A stretch of DNA of 64,000 nt from Pristionchus mayeri (lineage: Eukaryota; Nematoda; Chromadorea; Rhabditida; Neodiplogasteridae), in the NCBI GenBank assembly GCA_036245805.1, contig BTRK01000004.1:41814907-41878906 (forward strand), in the 5' to 3' direction. A program made the position numbers and the translations under genes. Shown in pieces: positions 10,998 through 24,100 of this stretch. Every line of letters begins with the position of its first letter. The stretch's first letter is position 1. A model generated the notes under the pieces. That model saw only the letters and a program-made list of their open reading frames with translations. It had not been told where the DNA came from and did not search any database.

Positions 10998-13900
10998 TCT
11001 CTCCACAGATCTCTCTCTCGCTGAGGGAGCGAACTAATAACTCGAGGTTATTGAATAGGTTCACGCCTCATGAGCCCCATTGAATAGCGCTAGCACGAGA
11101 GGGACTGACTCGAATTAGTGTTATGGCATTCAGTTTGAATTCCGAACGAACAGAATGAATAGGCAGAAAAGCGTTTCTCAATGGAAAACGCAAGCCCGTC
11201 AAATTTATCGAGGAATCTCTTACAGAATAACATCCGTCGGGTATATTAGCCTTGTTCTTCTTCGATCCAAGCTCATTTTCGATTGTGTATGCAGAGAAGG
11301 AGGGAGTTAGTCCGCTACCCGAAAAGGCCTAGTAGGTCAATCACTCCAGCTGACAACTGGCGCGCAGATTTTCGAATTCTGCCCCTACCTGCCGTTGTCC
11401 CTTTCCCCTCCATGGTCTTCCCCCCTGTCTGGCTGAGTAATTGTCTGACTCTCTTCAATTTGCACGCTCTCTCGCTTTCTCTAACCAGCGACAGAGTTTG
11501 CAAAATTATGATAGTCAGACCAGACGAGATATCACGAAGAATTGGGAGACTCAGAGAATCAGAGAGTTCGCTCTGAATAACCTTGCCGGCTGTTATGCAA
11601 CAGTGACCTAACTGTCACTTTGAGAAAAAGGCGCGCGAGCACTCTCTCCATTCCGCACACTCTTTCGCTCCGTCTGACAGGTAGACGAGTACCAGAATTG
11701 AGAAAGAGACTGTTCGAGGGAACGCGATACTCAGTTTGAATGTGGTTTGCGAAATTCCGTTCGAATTGTCCCCTAATAGACAGGCGAGAAAGATACATGT
11801 CTTACCTCTTCTTGTCTCGCATTCAGTTACGTTTCACCCTTTCGATATCTCGTGAAGAGATTCCATTTTGCTAGTCAGAGGGGAAAGTCAGACAGTGAAA
11901 AAAATACTAAAAATTAAATGTGATCGAAATAACTGTCCAACGCACACGTTTGGGAAAGTTTCCGAGAATACGATCGAGATATTTTTCCCAAGTTGGTCAG
12001 GACAAACTGTAATTACGGAAGGTTGAGTCTTCTCATTCCCGATGGAAAACCCCGGGAGAGCACATTTTCACGCAATTATCACCATTTACGCGCGCGCTTT
12101 TCACTTTTTGCCAGCCAAAAGACGCGAGAGAGCACGCAAGTGAATGAGAGCGCAGAGAAAGAGAGCGACAGCAATTTAGTACTACATCCTCACACAAGCA
12201 ACCAGTGTGTGGTTCTGTGACCCTCCCCCTTTCCCGTGCTCTCTCGTTCTCTCTGACTCGTGAGGTAGTATGTCTAATTGAGAGAGGCACAAGGAAGAAA
12301 GCAGGATGATCATTAGCCGAACAAGGATGGGGTTCCCCTACAAGAGCTTTGCTCCCTTTGGAGATCGGGGGATCGAGTGGACAGAGTGTATGAAACGTCA
12401 ACTATCCTTGTCTACTGTCGGTTCGAGATACCTAGAGACACTCAATTAGCAAATTTGAGATCAGACAGCTGATATCGATTAATTAAAATAACCCGCTCGG
12501 TAGATCAAAGGCTCAGGGGAATGCAAGCAATTCCACGAATGGAATGGGATCGACAGTTTTCTTTTGCATCTCTCTCTAAGGTCGCGGGTAGATCATAAAA
12601 ATTATGGAGTAGTGGGGGGAGTGGGGGGGGGGGGTGATTACGGTCTTACAGCGATCGGCCAGATGGGGAGCGGTAATTGGGTTATTAGCCTAATTGATAT
12701 GATTTAGAATTATAAAATGCAATAAAAATATAAATAATATTGCAGGGACTATGGTGTATTCACGAGGAGAGATGACCTGCTGCAGCAGCGGAGGCCCATG
12801 AGCACGAACACGTAGGTTTAAATCAGAGTTCAAAGATCAATTAATCAGGCATCAAAGATCAATAAACAACAATATATTGATTTGAAAATTGTACCAAAAA
12901 AATCATTCTCTTTTCGATTGTCTCGAGCGAGCTAACGAAAGATCGTTCGAAAATGAGAGATCACAACGATTTGATACGACTCTCATGCAAACCGCGTGCT
13001 ATCTGACCGATCGGGCATACCGAGAGAGTATGGACATTTAAGAGCGTAGGATCAGGATGAGAGATCAACAGAAAGTGAGAGAGCACAGAGAAGCCGATAA
13101 CTATGAAAATACACACTCCCCCGACTGTCATACTGATCTAGTGAGCATGCGTTATGGGGAGATTGGGATCAGAAACGGGTTTGAGCGGGGCGGATAAAAG
13201 AAAGGGAGAGGATAATGAAATGATAACATTAGATGGAAGGAACGCGGATTTGATCAGGGCGTTGTGGGGATTGAGAGAAAGGATGTGTGGTTGAGGAATG
13301 AGTAATGTTTGCGTTTTATTACTATTGGAATTTATTTCAGCTGCGAAACGATGTCAAATTGCATAATCGTTTTCGTAAACTCTGAAATATTACCTGCGAA
13401 ACATAACAGGAAAACATCTTTTGGGAAGAAAAAGGGGCTCTGTGCGAATAACGTGGTACGTGCCGTTTATTGTGGTACGTACTACGCACCACAAGGTCGC
13501 ATAGGATAAAGCACGTACCACGGTATTCGCACAGAGCCGAAAAAAGGAAAGGAAGTGGATAGGAATAGCTTCGTAAAAAATAAGTCCAGTCTTGCTCAGT
13601 CCTCTTTCATCGGTTTGATGTGAGAGTGGGGCCATAGCAAATGCATAAATAAATATGATTAATTTGCCATCTTTAAAGTAGGGTTGAAAAAAAATTGAGT
13701 GAAACTTTTTGCTTAAATTGAAGAAATATTTCCGAAACATATTTCATCCATTTGATAAGATTCGATCAATGTTAACTTCCATTAAAAAAAATAATCACAG
13801 CGCATATCTTCAGGCGTGGTTGGGGTTCAACGGGGCCGAATGGATCCATCGACTCGCCAATGACTTCATCTGCAGGTATCTCATTAGGAGCAATGTTCTC

Positions 13901-16900
13901 GCTCTCTCCATATCATACACTCTCTCGTTCACTCTGATCAACGAGAGAGTGCGTGGTTTGGAGACAGTTAGACCATTCATCCTCATTAGTAATGTACCCA
14001 CAATCTTCATATGACGTCAAATAGGGTTCATCAGTTTCGCAACTGAATTGAGTATTTTTTGTCGCTTGATGTGAAATAACGTCATCCTTTTGGCGTTGCT
14101 TTCGTAAAGCTTCCGATGACAAAATAGTGAAACAATCTATAATTTGCAAGTAAATACATTATCAGGCGCCAGTTGTTGATCGATTATTGAAATACCGTAT
14201 TCAGGGAGCAACACGATGGACAATCCCTCGTGGATCTCCGATCTGCCGCCGCTTAGACCTCCCTCAGGCCCCGCAACGAATCTGGCAAGAAGCGTGAGTG
14301 TTACGGTAGTAAAGGCACGCCCAAACTGTTTCTTCTCATAGAACAAAAAATGACCGGTACTTAGCAAGGATACGGTAGTTTCACAGTTCGATATATCAGG
14401 AAACAGACCGACTGGACTGGGCGAGGCGCCATCGTGTGGTCACTACAACGCACATTGAGAGGTGAGTAAATTTATAGGTTGTTGAAGGATCGGACATTTG
14501 TGAATTCCGTATCGACTGGTTTTGTTATCAACAATAATAAAGAAAGAGAGGGAATTATTGATCCTATGTTGGTGAACTATGATGAAGATGAAAATTCAAA
14601 ACGTAGCACACAGCGTGTCAGAGAGATTGAGTTCCTTTGTTCGTCGTCTCCATTTCCAATTGCTGAGCGAGGGGCGGTCAATGAGAGGGACGAAATTATA
14701 ATGTTTGAATGACCATAACTTGCTCTAAAAAAAAAATAAAAATACAAGCAAAATACCGATAGTTGGACATCACCTGTATAAGCCTCATATTTAAACATGA
14801 ATAAGATTGGCATTTTATAATTTCAGTTATGTTGCTATAGCATACCAGTGGAGATCTGGTTGTGGAGACATAAGATTGAATATTTTTTGTTATTGTTGGA
14901 AAACACAAGAGGAACTATTAGGTTGGTGCATAAGTTTCTTTCCTTTTATTTTTTAACATTTCTGTTCTCGTGCGTAGACTCTCATGAGTATCTGAATACC
15001 ATGTGTTATGCCCATGATGGTAGATCACTACCACACATTTGATTAGGATCTACGCTTCATCGTGAGAAGTTGGAAAATTTCAGAAAATAAACATCGGAAA
15101 ACGGATATTTTTAGCATTTTGGGTTGTATTCTGGTTATCGAATACTTGTAGGATTCTCATCCTGCCAAATTAACGAACACTTGGGCTGGAGATGATTGTT
15201 CTGCTAAGCACGAAAAATCCGGATTCGAACGCATGTGGGAGACAGGGAACGCCAAAAAGTGATGATTTCAGCGGATAAATCTGAACATGATGATTTCAAA
15301 AACTGTAGTGCTATTGTGCTAGCATAATTAAAGTGCAAAGAACTTCACAACCCACCACAATTGATCACTCTTCAGTGTTGTGTAAGAAAATGGCGCTCAG
15401 TAATTAGAGATCTATAATTTTCAAAGGGGGTAGATATTTAATTGGGCCAATATTTCTAGTAGGTTTCTCATGACAGATTTGGTTGGCTATGTCGTATGAA
15501 ATAGCCAGTCATAGTACTTTGCAATGATGTGCTAATTGGAGCCTCGGCGCTATTCCTCTTGGAGCCTAGAACACTTGAAAATTCGGATCGATCTACCAGA
15601 TCCTATTGATTCCGAACACATATCTTTTATTCTAATTGATCTTATCAACATATTATAGTATTCGATATAGTGTGTATGCATGTCCGTATCAATAGCAAAA
15701 ATAATAATTTGATTGGTTCATTGCGACGGCTTCGGCAGATCAGAATGTTCGTCCATGAAAAAAGAAAGAAACGTTTGCACCAACCTAATAAAATCAGCAG
15801 AACTTCGAATTTCAAGTTCTTGTGCAATAGTTGAAACTCATTCGAATTTTCAATCGGCTCTTGAAGAAAAAATACCCTACAAAATTCAAGTGGATCACAT
15901 GTAAACATGACATAGTTTGCACAACTCCGAAAATATGACATACTCTGCTTAACTCCGATTTTTAAATTGTTTTCTTTCAAGTTTATCTCTGATCTTTCAG
16001 ATGCTCCTCTCCTCCTCCTCCCCGTCCTCGTCGAATCGCGGACACTACGAGACCCCGCTCGCTTTGGATGGACGAACCGAGTAGGTGAGGAGATGATCTT
16101 TGATCTTTGATCTATCTTGTATTTTGCATCAAAAATGAAGCAGCTGCTAAGAGATATAGGGGGGTGACAAATGGTAAAACGACAACTGGTAAACTCGTCG
16201 CCGTTCACTTGCAATTTGGCGCAGCGACTTAAGAGAGCATTCGCGATAGAATCGACAACTTTGAGGCCTGCCGGGACGTAGGAATTCATATTTTTCCTTT
16301 CTCACGAAAACATAGTATTTAGTACTTCTAATCAAGCTCTATCGAATAGCGTTAGCCGTTTTTCGATAAAAAAAATTTTTCAGCCACGGCATGGGCCTAA
16401 AGTGGGCGGAGCCTCGCTTTTTTCGAAAAACACCCATCTTTGACGGCGGTTGTCGGCCTTTTCCAGTAAAGATATTAAAAAATGGTCAACAGACAAATGA
16501 AAGAGCTTAGTTCGGGGAACATTTTTCTTTCTTTCTGGTGGTCAAAAAGTCGAAAAATTTCTCAGGAAATCAACTTTTGTGAAAATTTCGACAAATCTCT
16601 TAAAACCAAAAACGAAATGGGTTTTCATGCTTAATCAAGCATTGCGCTGTAATTACGGTGTCGTATAAGTAAAAACCGTCAATGGGGTCCTGTGTAGACA
16701 TAATAGTTCCCATATGCCAATAGGGCTCATTTGCGTCCAAAATGAACAAAAACATTATAAAAACATGTTTCCGCATGAGAACTACATAAGTTTCCTGTCC
16801 ATTCGGTCATAGACTCGATTTGAAGAAATTGAGGACTTTTGCCTGGAATTGCACAAGGAAGTCGGAATCAGGCTACCATTCAAGGTCAAACACACAAACT

Positions 16901-18853
16901 AACATGCAATTGATGTAATTGTAATTCCTACAACGTTTTGTAAAGAATGGGCCACTTAAAATACAATTGCATCGCTCTGAGAGCCGAAAAAAGCTGTAAT
17001 ACGACAACTACTTAAACGACACCGTAATTACAGAGCAAAGTTTTATGACCTTTATTTTTTGTCGGAAAAGAGTACCCCTATGGACAAATTGATTAAGCAT
17101 GAAAACCCATTACGTTTTTGTTTTTAATTGATTTGTCGAAATTTTCACAAAAGTTGATTTCCTGAGAAATTTTTCGACTTTTTGAGAACCAGAAAGAAAG
17201 AAAAATGTTCCCCGAACTAAGCTCTTTCATTTATCTGTTGACCATTTTTTAATATCTTTACAGGAAAAGCCCGAAAACCGCCTTCAAAGATGGGTGTTTT
17301 TCGAAAAAAGCGAGGCTCCGCCCAGTTTAGGCCCATGCCGTGGCTGAAAAAATTTTTTTATCGAAAAACGGCCAACGCTATTCGATAGAGCTTGATTAGA
17401 AGTACTAAATACAATGTTTTCGTGAGAATGGAAAAATATGAACTCCTACGTCTCGGTGGATGTCGAGTCTTTCCTGATTCCCCTCTTAAGAGTTGTTTCA
17501 TTGTAATCAGTATGCGATCCCATACATTTGCATGTATTAGTCTTGATACCAGGCGATCATGAGTTTCAACGTATAGGGGGTCATGGAAATGCACATTTCA
17601 TGAACCCCGGGTCGTTGATTTGGAGTAAAACTCATGAACGCCTTTTAGCAGGACTTGCATATGCAAATGTAGGGGAGCACATACTGATTACAATGAAACA
17701 ACTCCCAAGTCGCTGCGCCAAATTGCAAGTGAACGGCGACGAGTTTACCAGTTGTCGTTTTACCAGTTGTCACCCCCCCCCCCCCCCGGAATATTGTGTG
17801 TTTTTTTGAAAAAAATATAATTGTATTTATGTAATTATTTTATAATAATTACATAATTAACAATAATTGTCCAGGGCTCAATCCTCGACCGCCGTGCACT
17901 CCACTGGCAGGGAAAAGATTGTGACGGAGAGACGGTGAGATTGTCGATGTATATTTCTGATTGTGTATATTTAGCACATGGCAACAATGGGAACGTGAGT
18001 ATTCGTTGAAATGCAAAGAACATTAAATAGTGATGTTGTATAGTAATCATGATCAGAAAAAAACATCACAAGAACGCATTGATATTGTTCAGTTCACAAT
18101 TGTGTTTAACATCATCCGGTAATTCGAGCCTAGTGGATTGTACGCCGATGGGGCTCGCGCAGGCGATCTAAAAAACACAAAAAAATGCACTTTTTAGATT
18201 CAGCCTTCTGAAGCTGCTCTATAACGGACACTACACAAAATAATTCCTTTCTTCCATATTTTAGTTTGCGATACCATGCGTTTTTTATTCGAAGAACTCG
18301 CGATCATTCGACTGGTCGCGAGAGTGTACATGAAAAATGAAGATGATTTCCCTAGTTAACGACATCAATATGATACCGATTCCATCTTTCAGTGTGGATC
18401 GTTCCAACTGGAGTTCATCCGCCGCTTCTTCTGACCGACTCGGCGGATCAACTGGCGACATCGACTTCAGTTGGGTGCGAGAGGAGGAGGGACGGTAAGA
18501 AGATATTCTTTGATGATGTCCAATCGCATACGACTTTTTGAATGTTTCTGAATTCATTCAGAGCTGTAACATTGTTTCGACTAGTTGGAGAACCCATATC
18601 ACGCTCCGTTCATTTACCAGACTTTCTCTATCTCGGCGGTCAATCGGTGGAGATAGTGTGGGAATTGAAGATACAGTGATTTGAATTGCGAAATCACTTT
18701 TTGATTATTGATCTGATCTTTGATCTCCTCAGACTCCGCAACAACGGCACTGCCAGAACGAATGAGTCCTCGAAGATGCCCGAGTGCTACTTCGGGAGGG
18801 AGGAAGAGGCGACTCCCGAACCGACCAAGGGAGAGACGAGGAAGGTACGGTAG
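9067..18853 (+). CDS. Proline-rich protein with candidate N-myristoylation start (13 exons)
   Basis: Phases close across exons 9067-9202, 9249-9317, 9698-9792, 10071-10143, 10557-10650, 12746-12811, 13814-13875, 14205-14293, 14400-14461, 16001-16084, 17875-17934, 18393-18494 and 18733-18853 (TAG). The product is about 370 residues. It starts MGNKHSSVPSYGPGFPG; glycine 2 with a serine at position 6 fits N-myristoylation. Two proline clusters, a basic stretch KMLKKIHK-EQKKLLKKMRG, a second polyproline block before SRTFSIDNLHR, and an acidic/aromatic SWVREEEGR near the C-terminus are visible. The rest is low-complexity and serine-rich, with no enzymatic domain, and I do not recognise the family. 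CAG acceptors at 9029 and 9053 just upstream of the ATG suggest a 5'UTR intron or spliced-leader site. Exons 4 and 5 would use AAG acceptors. If the 46-nt intron 9203-9248 is retained, exon 1 still reads open to 9317 but joins exon 3 in another phase. Confidence 0.8.
10957..11005. repeat. (CT)n microsatellite in intron 5
   Basis: An almost uninterrupted CT dinucleotide run lies in the 2.1 kb fifth intron of the proline-rich gene, about 290 bp before the left edge of the segmental duplication. Confidence 0.9.
13436..13538. mobile_element. 103 bp fold-back element, GGCTCTGTGCG family
   Basis: It begins GGCTCTGTGCGAATAACG and ends with the reverse complement CGCACAGAGCC. The arms carry GTGGTACGTGC and GCACGTACCAC. 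The 9 bp on either side (AGAAAAAGG and GAAAAAAGG) are nearly identical, as for a 9-bp target duplication. Its ends are the same as those of the 938 bp element at 62912-63849. Confidence 0.8.
14918..15788. mobile_element. Mariner-like element, 871 bp, degenerate
   Basis: The left end TTAGGTTGGTGCATAAGTTT and right end AAACGTTTGCACCAACCTAA form mariner-type terminal inverted repeats of about 25 bp, each next to a TA (positions 14916-14917 and 15789-15790). No transposase ORF or D,D(34)D signature is readable. At 871 bp it is short for a full element, so it is a deletion derivative. It lies in intron 9 of the left copy only and therefore inserted after the segmental duplication, or was lost from the right copy. 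Confidence 0.85.
16159..17788. mobile_element. 1.6 kb fold-back element (GGGGTGACAA family)
   Basis: The left end GGGGTGACAAATGGTAAAAC is mirrored by TTTTACCAGTTGTCACCCC at the right end. The arms are about 700 bp and include the pairs GGAATTCATATTTTT, CGATAGAGCTTGATTAGAAG and GGGAACATTTTTCTTTCTTTC in both orientations. The left end is preceded by a G run and the right end followed by a long C run. There is no transposase ORF. Relatives lie at 42735-44360, 33100-33470 (one arm only) and in shortened form at 49672-50035. It sits in intron 10 of the proline-rich gene, where the duplicate copy has only a 137 bp intron. Confidence 0.85.
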
Positions 18854-19486
18854 GAGCACGGTGGTATCGATTGATACCGTCTTATCGATTGTGTGTTGCC
18901 ACGGTTCAGATAATACAGTAGTATTGATCGAAGATGTGACGCGATAATGATTAGTTTAGTTGATTCGTTTACAAGTGGATAAGGTAGTATTGATTGATTT
19001 AAAACCGTTAAATCGATTAGTCATGATGGCTTACTTTCACGTGGGTACGGTACTTCTTGCAGTCTCGCGAGATCAACGACAACACGATGTCCATGGCCTT
19101 CTGAGGACTACGGTCGAATACCGTAATCCTACCGTACCTTCGCTCTCTTCGATTCGCATACTCTCAATGATTGAGATTGAGAGAACATTATTCGATTATC
19201 TCAATGACATTCGCCCAACTGCCATGCATCACAATTAGAGTTCACTTATTAGAACACGTTGTTGCCTTCTTGGGTAAGTTTCAGACGCACTGAATTGCTG
19301 ATGAGCTTTTTTCGCGCCAAAAGCCTACGAGAAATGGCAACAATGTGTTCCAGTTAGAGAGCTCTAATCACAACGTTAGTATTCATTGGTTAAACATTCC
19401 TACTGTGATACGCCGAGAAAGATAAAGAGTTTATTTCAAAATGAAGGTATTTTAGGGAATGCACGTTCGAACTTGAGGTGATGGGT

Positions 19487-19575
19487 AATACAAGAGAGAT
19501 AGAGAGAGAGTGTGAGAGAGAGAAAGATAGAGAGAACAGAAAGAGAGAGAAAAAGAGATAGAGAAACCTAGAGAG
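19487..19575. repeat. GA-rich low-complexity run
   Basis: About 90 bp of GAGA-type sequence with few interruptions lies just beyond the right edge of the segmental duplication. Confidence 0.8.
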
Positions 19576-19829
19576 GGAGGGGGAGATGTAATGGAAAGTG
19601 TATTTGTGTACCTCTCATCGTATCGAGCTTTGCTCAATGCCAACATTTCTTTTCGGTATTTTTTACTATACTTTGAGTACTGCTTGCTAGATAATCACCT
19701 TTCCTTGCCGTGACGTTGCCTAACCCGAGTAAGGGCGTATTTTTACAAAACCGGGCATTGGATGTTTTCTTGCATTAGTATGATATTAATTGTTGCGTTC
19801 AACTTGAACTTGTATATATTCATAAGCTT

Positions 19830-20975
19830 CTTTCTCACCCCCCTCACATGTTAAGTCAGGTGTTCCCCAAGGGTCATGCCTGGGTCCCCTATTGTTTATC
19901 CTATTTATTAATGATATTGCTTCCTCATTCCCCAAATCGATTAGATACTCTGTGTATGCCGATGATTTAAAATTGTTTACCGGTGCCCTCTTTTTCGAAT
20001 GATTTGCAACTGGCCTTAGATTCTGTTTCATCTTGGTCCTCCTTATGGAATCTAGGATTATCCGAGACTAAATGTACTATTGTGCACTTTGGTTCGCACA
20101 ATCCTAAACGGAAATATTTTATTAATAATGTTCCCCTCGTCCCTCCTCCCGATAAGAAAATGTTCGTTAAAGATCTAGGAGTTCTTTTTACCCCAACCTT
20201 ATCCTTCTCTGACCATATTAACAAATTCATTTCCAAAGCCCGTTCCATATCCAACTTAGTATTCAAATCATTTAGAAGCACTTGCCCTTCTATTTACATT
20301 AAATCATTTACCACCTATGTATTACCCAATCTTGAATATTGCTCCATTATTTGGAATCCCGTTCATAGTGTTGATCTGACAAAAGCTATTGAAAGAGTCC
20401 AACGCGATTTTACTCGACGAATATATGCGCGCTGCAACCTTCCCAGTGTTTCTTATCGCCCACGACTCATTGACCTCAATCTAACCACTCTTGAGCGACG
20501 CAGATTTGTCATAGATATTATGTTCCTTCACTCAGTTATTCATAGAAGATGTTTGCTTGATACATCTCCTCTTCTCATTATTGCCCCCTATTCCTCGTTC
20601 TCTCCGGAATTCTCACAATCTTAGAATAATATTACCATTTATACCCACCCATTGTCGGACTACAGTTGTATCGCGTACAATTGCTACATGGAACTCTTTA
20701 CCTGAATCCGCAATATTCTTACACCCTGAATCATTTCGTAACTTTATCTGCTCCCAACCCCCTTCTTTCTTCCCCCAGTCTATTATTAAAGCATGGCTTG
20801 ATCTATGATCTATACCCATTCCTCGCCCACTCCCTCTACAAACCCCTACCCTACCCTTGCTGCCGCAAGAAACCCGATTCGACAACATCGACGGACATCC
20901 GTCTATTGTTTTTTTTCATCTCGCCTATTACTTGCATATCCCCTTTGACGGAATAAATAATGAATGAATGAATGA
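19830..20975 (+). pseudogene. 5'-truncated non-LTR retrotransposon, reverse transcriptase C-terminal half
   Basis: From about 19850 the frame reads [20 protein letters not shown] and then [10 protein letters not shown], the GVPQGS and YADD motifs of non-LTR reverse transcriptases. A +1 frameshift follows at about 19980. The next frame runs to about 20624 with FVKDLGVLFTPTLSFSDHI and NLEYCSIIWNP, then a second shift leads to SRTIATWNSLPESAIF and a stop at 20808. An AATGA-type simple tail follows at 20955-20980. The RT fingers and the endonuclease domain are missing. The motifs fit the Jockey/CR1-like group rather than RTE, but the clade is not settled. The copy is dead because of truncation and two frameshifts. 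Confidence 0.9.
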
Positions 20976-21142
20976 ATGAATATTTGTTGTATTTGTGTGC
21001 TGGATTGGATTTTCTCTTAGTCACTCAATGCATTTCACGATCGAATAGTGTTTCAACACCAATGAGTGATAATTATTTTAACTGGATTTGTCTTATCTTG
21101 ACACCTTTCAATCACTCAGGGATACAATTGGTCACGCTCTTG

Positions 21143-24100
21143 ATGGAGGAAGAGCAGCGAGGCACACCCTTCCTCCACTACTCCGTCGACTTCGAAGATC
21201 ATCGCCGACGATCGGCAATGGAACGAAATGAGGTTTGAACGCTGACATGCTTTCCTTCTAGATGTTGTCTTTTAGATCGCCCCTGAATTCATCACATGTC
21301 AAATCGAGCAATATGCGTCGGCGTATGAGAGGTATGGTAAGCATTTTAATAAGGCATCCGTGAAAGGGTGAAGACATATTTGGTATATCCTATTACCACA
21401 AACACTCCCGGGTGAAGGGACGTTTTGGAACCTCAATTTTGAAACTTAAAAATTTCAGAGAAGCCAATTTTGGAACCCCTCCTCTGAACAATGGTACCAT
21501 TTTGAAACACAACTTATAAATCAAAGTACATTATGGAATACCCATATCTGTCAGGAATCACTTTTAAACCTTCCTGGGGTCAAAAGGGAACAATTTTGAA
21601 TCCTTCTCATCATTAAAATATACACCATTTTGGAACTTTTCTGTGTTCGAACATGGTTCCAAAATGATACCATTGTTCAAGAGGAGGGTTACAACAAGGG
21701 CTTCTCTGAAAGTTCCAAAATGGAGGTTCCAAAACGTGCCATCACCCGTGAGAGTTTGTGGTAATCGGAGATACCAAACACTTTGCTCCTATTTTTATAT
21801 ATTATTTAAATCAACAACAAAACATAAGTTGTAGACTTTACAATCTGACGAGGAATTATCACGCTCAGCGTCTCGAGAGCATGCTTCAATTTCATAAAGA
21901 AGTTGATGACATCTGTATTCAGGTAACCAAGTGTTTGTTAGGTTGCTTTCGGGTGAATTTGTAGTCTAATTCAATGGGAGAATCACTTTGGAGTGACTAT
22001 GAATAAGTATGGTCTCATTTTTCAACTCGGCTATGCTTATTCATGACACTTTGCCATTTCAAACTTACTAAGCATTTTAAAGTGGTTTTAACAAGATTTA
22101 TTCAATTGATATTTCACAAAAATTGATCAGATATTGATCCATCGGAAAATGAACTACATTCCAGGCTGGGATCCCCACCAATAGATGTCAACGTGGGTTT
22201 ATCATTAACATACATAGCTATGAACGTGAACGTTGGGATGCGTCCATGGACATCTACAAGCAGTCTATTATGTGAATAACACTTTTGATTATAATTTCGA
22301 TGAATCAATTCATAATTAAAGAGACGAACTACAGTACTTATGGCTTCATTCTAATGAACAGACCGATCCAGTAGCGCGATTTACGGAACAGATTGAACAA
22401 TGCAAATGCATTGTCGAATTCGAGTATGGCTTTCCTTAGTGTTGTTTTTAAAATAATATTTTGTACAGGGATGAACTATATGCCAAGCTTATGGCCGGCA
22501 TTAACTACCGAGAAAATGAGAGAAATGTGGTCAGCATTTAGTATTATAAATACAGATGCACTGCCATTTATGAAACACATATGAAAACTAAAACTCGAAA
22601 TAATACATTCTTTTATGCAATACCTTGCTTGTGTGTCACTTTGCTGCGATTTAAAATAAATAATGATCTACCATACAGATTATCGACCAAGTGGGCACCC
22701 ATTATATTTGGATGGTAGAAAGAAGAGAGGAACTTGCAAGACAAGTACAGAGTAAGACTATGATTCAATAGTATCACAAATTTCATTTCAGATAAAAAAC
22801 TGGAGGACATGACAAAAAATGAAAACGAGTGGATCCTCAATTTCATTGAAAAAGTCCAAAAACAAACAAAAATCTACGTATAATCACACAATTTAGAATA
22901 AGAAGGCAGAAGACATAAAGCATGTTCATTTTGAAGCTAAGAGAAAGTTAGAAGGTTTTATCGATCAAATGCAAACAATAATGGACGAATCATTGGAGAC
23001 ATACTCAAGGTAGGATATGACATTAGAGAGACCAATCACAAGTGTTAATTATTTTGTAGAAATTGCAAGGCACTTATCGATTTCAGCTTGGAGTGCAGAA
23101 ATGACGGTATGCGTTTATATTTTTACAGTAATGATTGAATACTAAATCACTAGCATAATTTAGAATCGGAATTCTTCATTTCTGAGTTGAAGGATGTGGA
23201 AAAGGACAAATTGGACGCGTATGAGAAGAGAATGTGCAAGTTCATTGGAAGGCTTGGGTGAGTTTGCACTTTTGACAAAGATATAACTTTCCACGGCTCG
23301 TTAGGGCAGTGAATCTACAGACTTGAAATACATGCTACGCATGGCTCTTTCCCGAGATCTTGATTTATTCAAACCACCAACATATATTTAATTTATTTTT
23401 AGTTAGAAAGTTACTTAATGACGGAATAGCACCGTTAAAGAAATGGAGAAGCACTCGTTTCGGAACCGAATTTTGCGCTCGCATAACGACGCTGGGAAGA
23501 GCGTGCGCGCTTTCTTCGCCGGGTTAGAGTGAGTCGCGCGTTGTGTGCGGTCAAGTTCTGTCTTAACGAGCAGTGTTACGTTCACCTTACTCATTTTCCC
23601 ATCTGACAATACAAAAAATATTGTATGAATAACGTATTTATTCTATATCTCACTGTATAACGATATGTTTTAGTGGTCTACTTTTCTTTCAACGCGGTAT
23701 CGCCCGAGTGGAGCTTGAAGAAACTGAATTACGGGACATTGATTTGTCAGATCGCGTCGATGATGCAATTAACACGTTTGTTATTCAATATTGCTCGAAA
23801 CGGAATATTGCATACATTTTAAGGCTTAGTTGCCAGTTGGAATCCAGGGAGGAGGAGCTTAAATTATATCGCAAAGATGAACGAGACGCGGTGAGATTTT
23901 AAATGTATGAAAAAGATTTTAACCTATCGAGCGATTTGCAGATTGATAAGGAATGCCAACTGTTAGATGCTGCTTATGAACAATCAATGGTTCTTCTAAG
24001 TAGCGAACTAAGTGAGCGAACAGACGGTTCCGTATACGTAGTTAAAGCATTAGAAAAACGTTGAATGTGTATCAATGAGTGTTCATGGTACGCTTACACA

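Larger units (their letters stand above)
11290..19435 (+). repeat. Segmental duplication, left copy
   Basis: Sequence from about 11290 (GCAGAGAAGGAGGGAGTTAG) to about 19435 (ACGCCGAGAAAGATAAAGAG) is collinear with 27011-32572. It covers the 3' part of intron 5, exons 6-13 and about 580 bp of 3' flank of the proline-rich gene. The left copy is longer because it holds a mariner-like element (14918-15788), a large fold-back element (16159-17788) and a small fold-back (13436-13538) that are missing at the matching places in the right copy. Confidence 0.9.

Noticed and set aside
12033..12401. 122-codon minus-strand ORF in intron 5
   Set aside because: The matching region of the duplicated copy (27.8-28.2 kb) does not keep the frame, so it is not under coding constraint.
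15645..16289. 214-codon minus-strand ORF
   Set aside because: It spans the right end of the mariner element, exon 10 of the plus-strand gene and the start of a fold-back element, so it is a chance frame opposite real features.
20613..20888. Minus-strand ORF over the retrotransposon 3' end
   Set aside because: Shadow of the plus-strand reverse transcriptase C-terminal region.
22878..22896. A 19-nt intron implied by extending the exon to TCTAC|GTATAA
   Set aside because: Too short for a spliceosomal intron. Using the donor after 22853 gives a 43-nt intron with the frame preserved.
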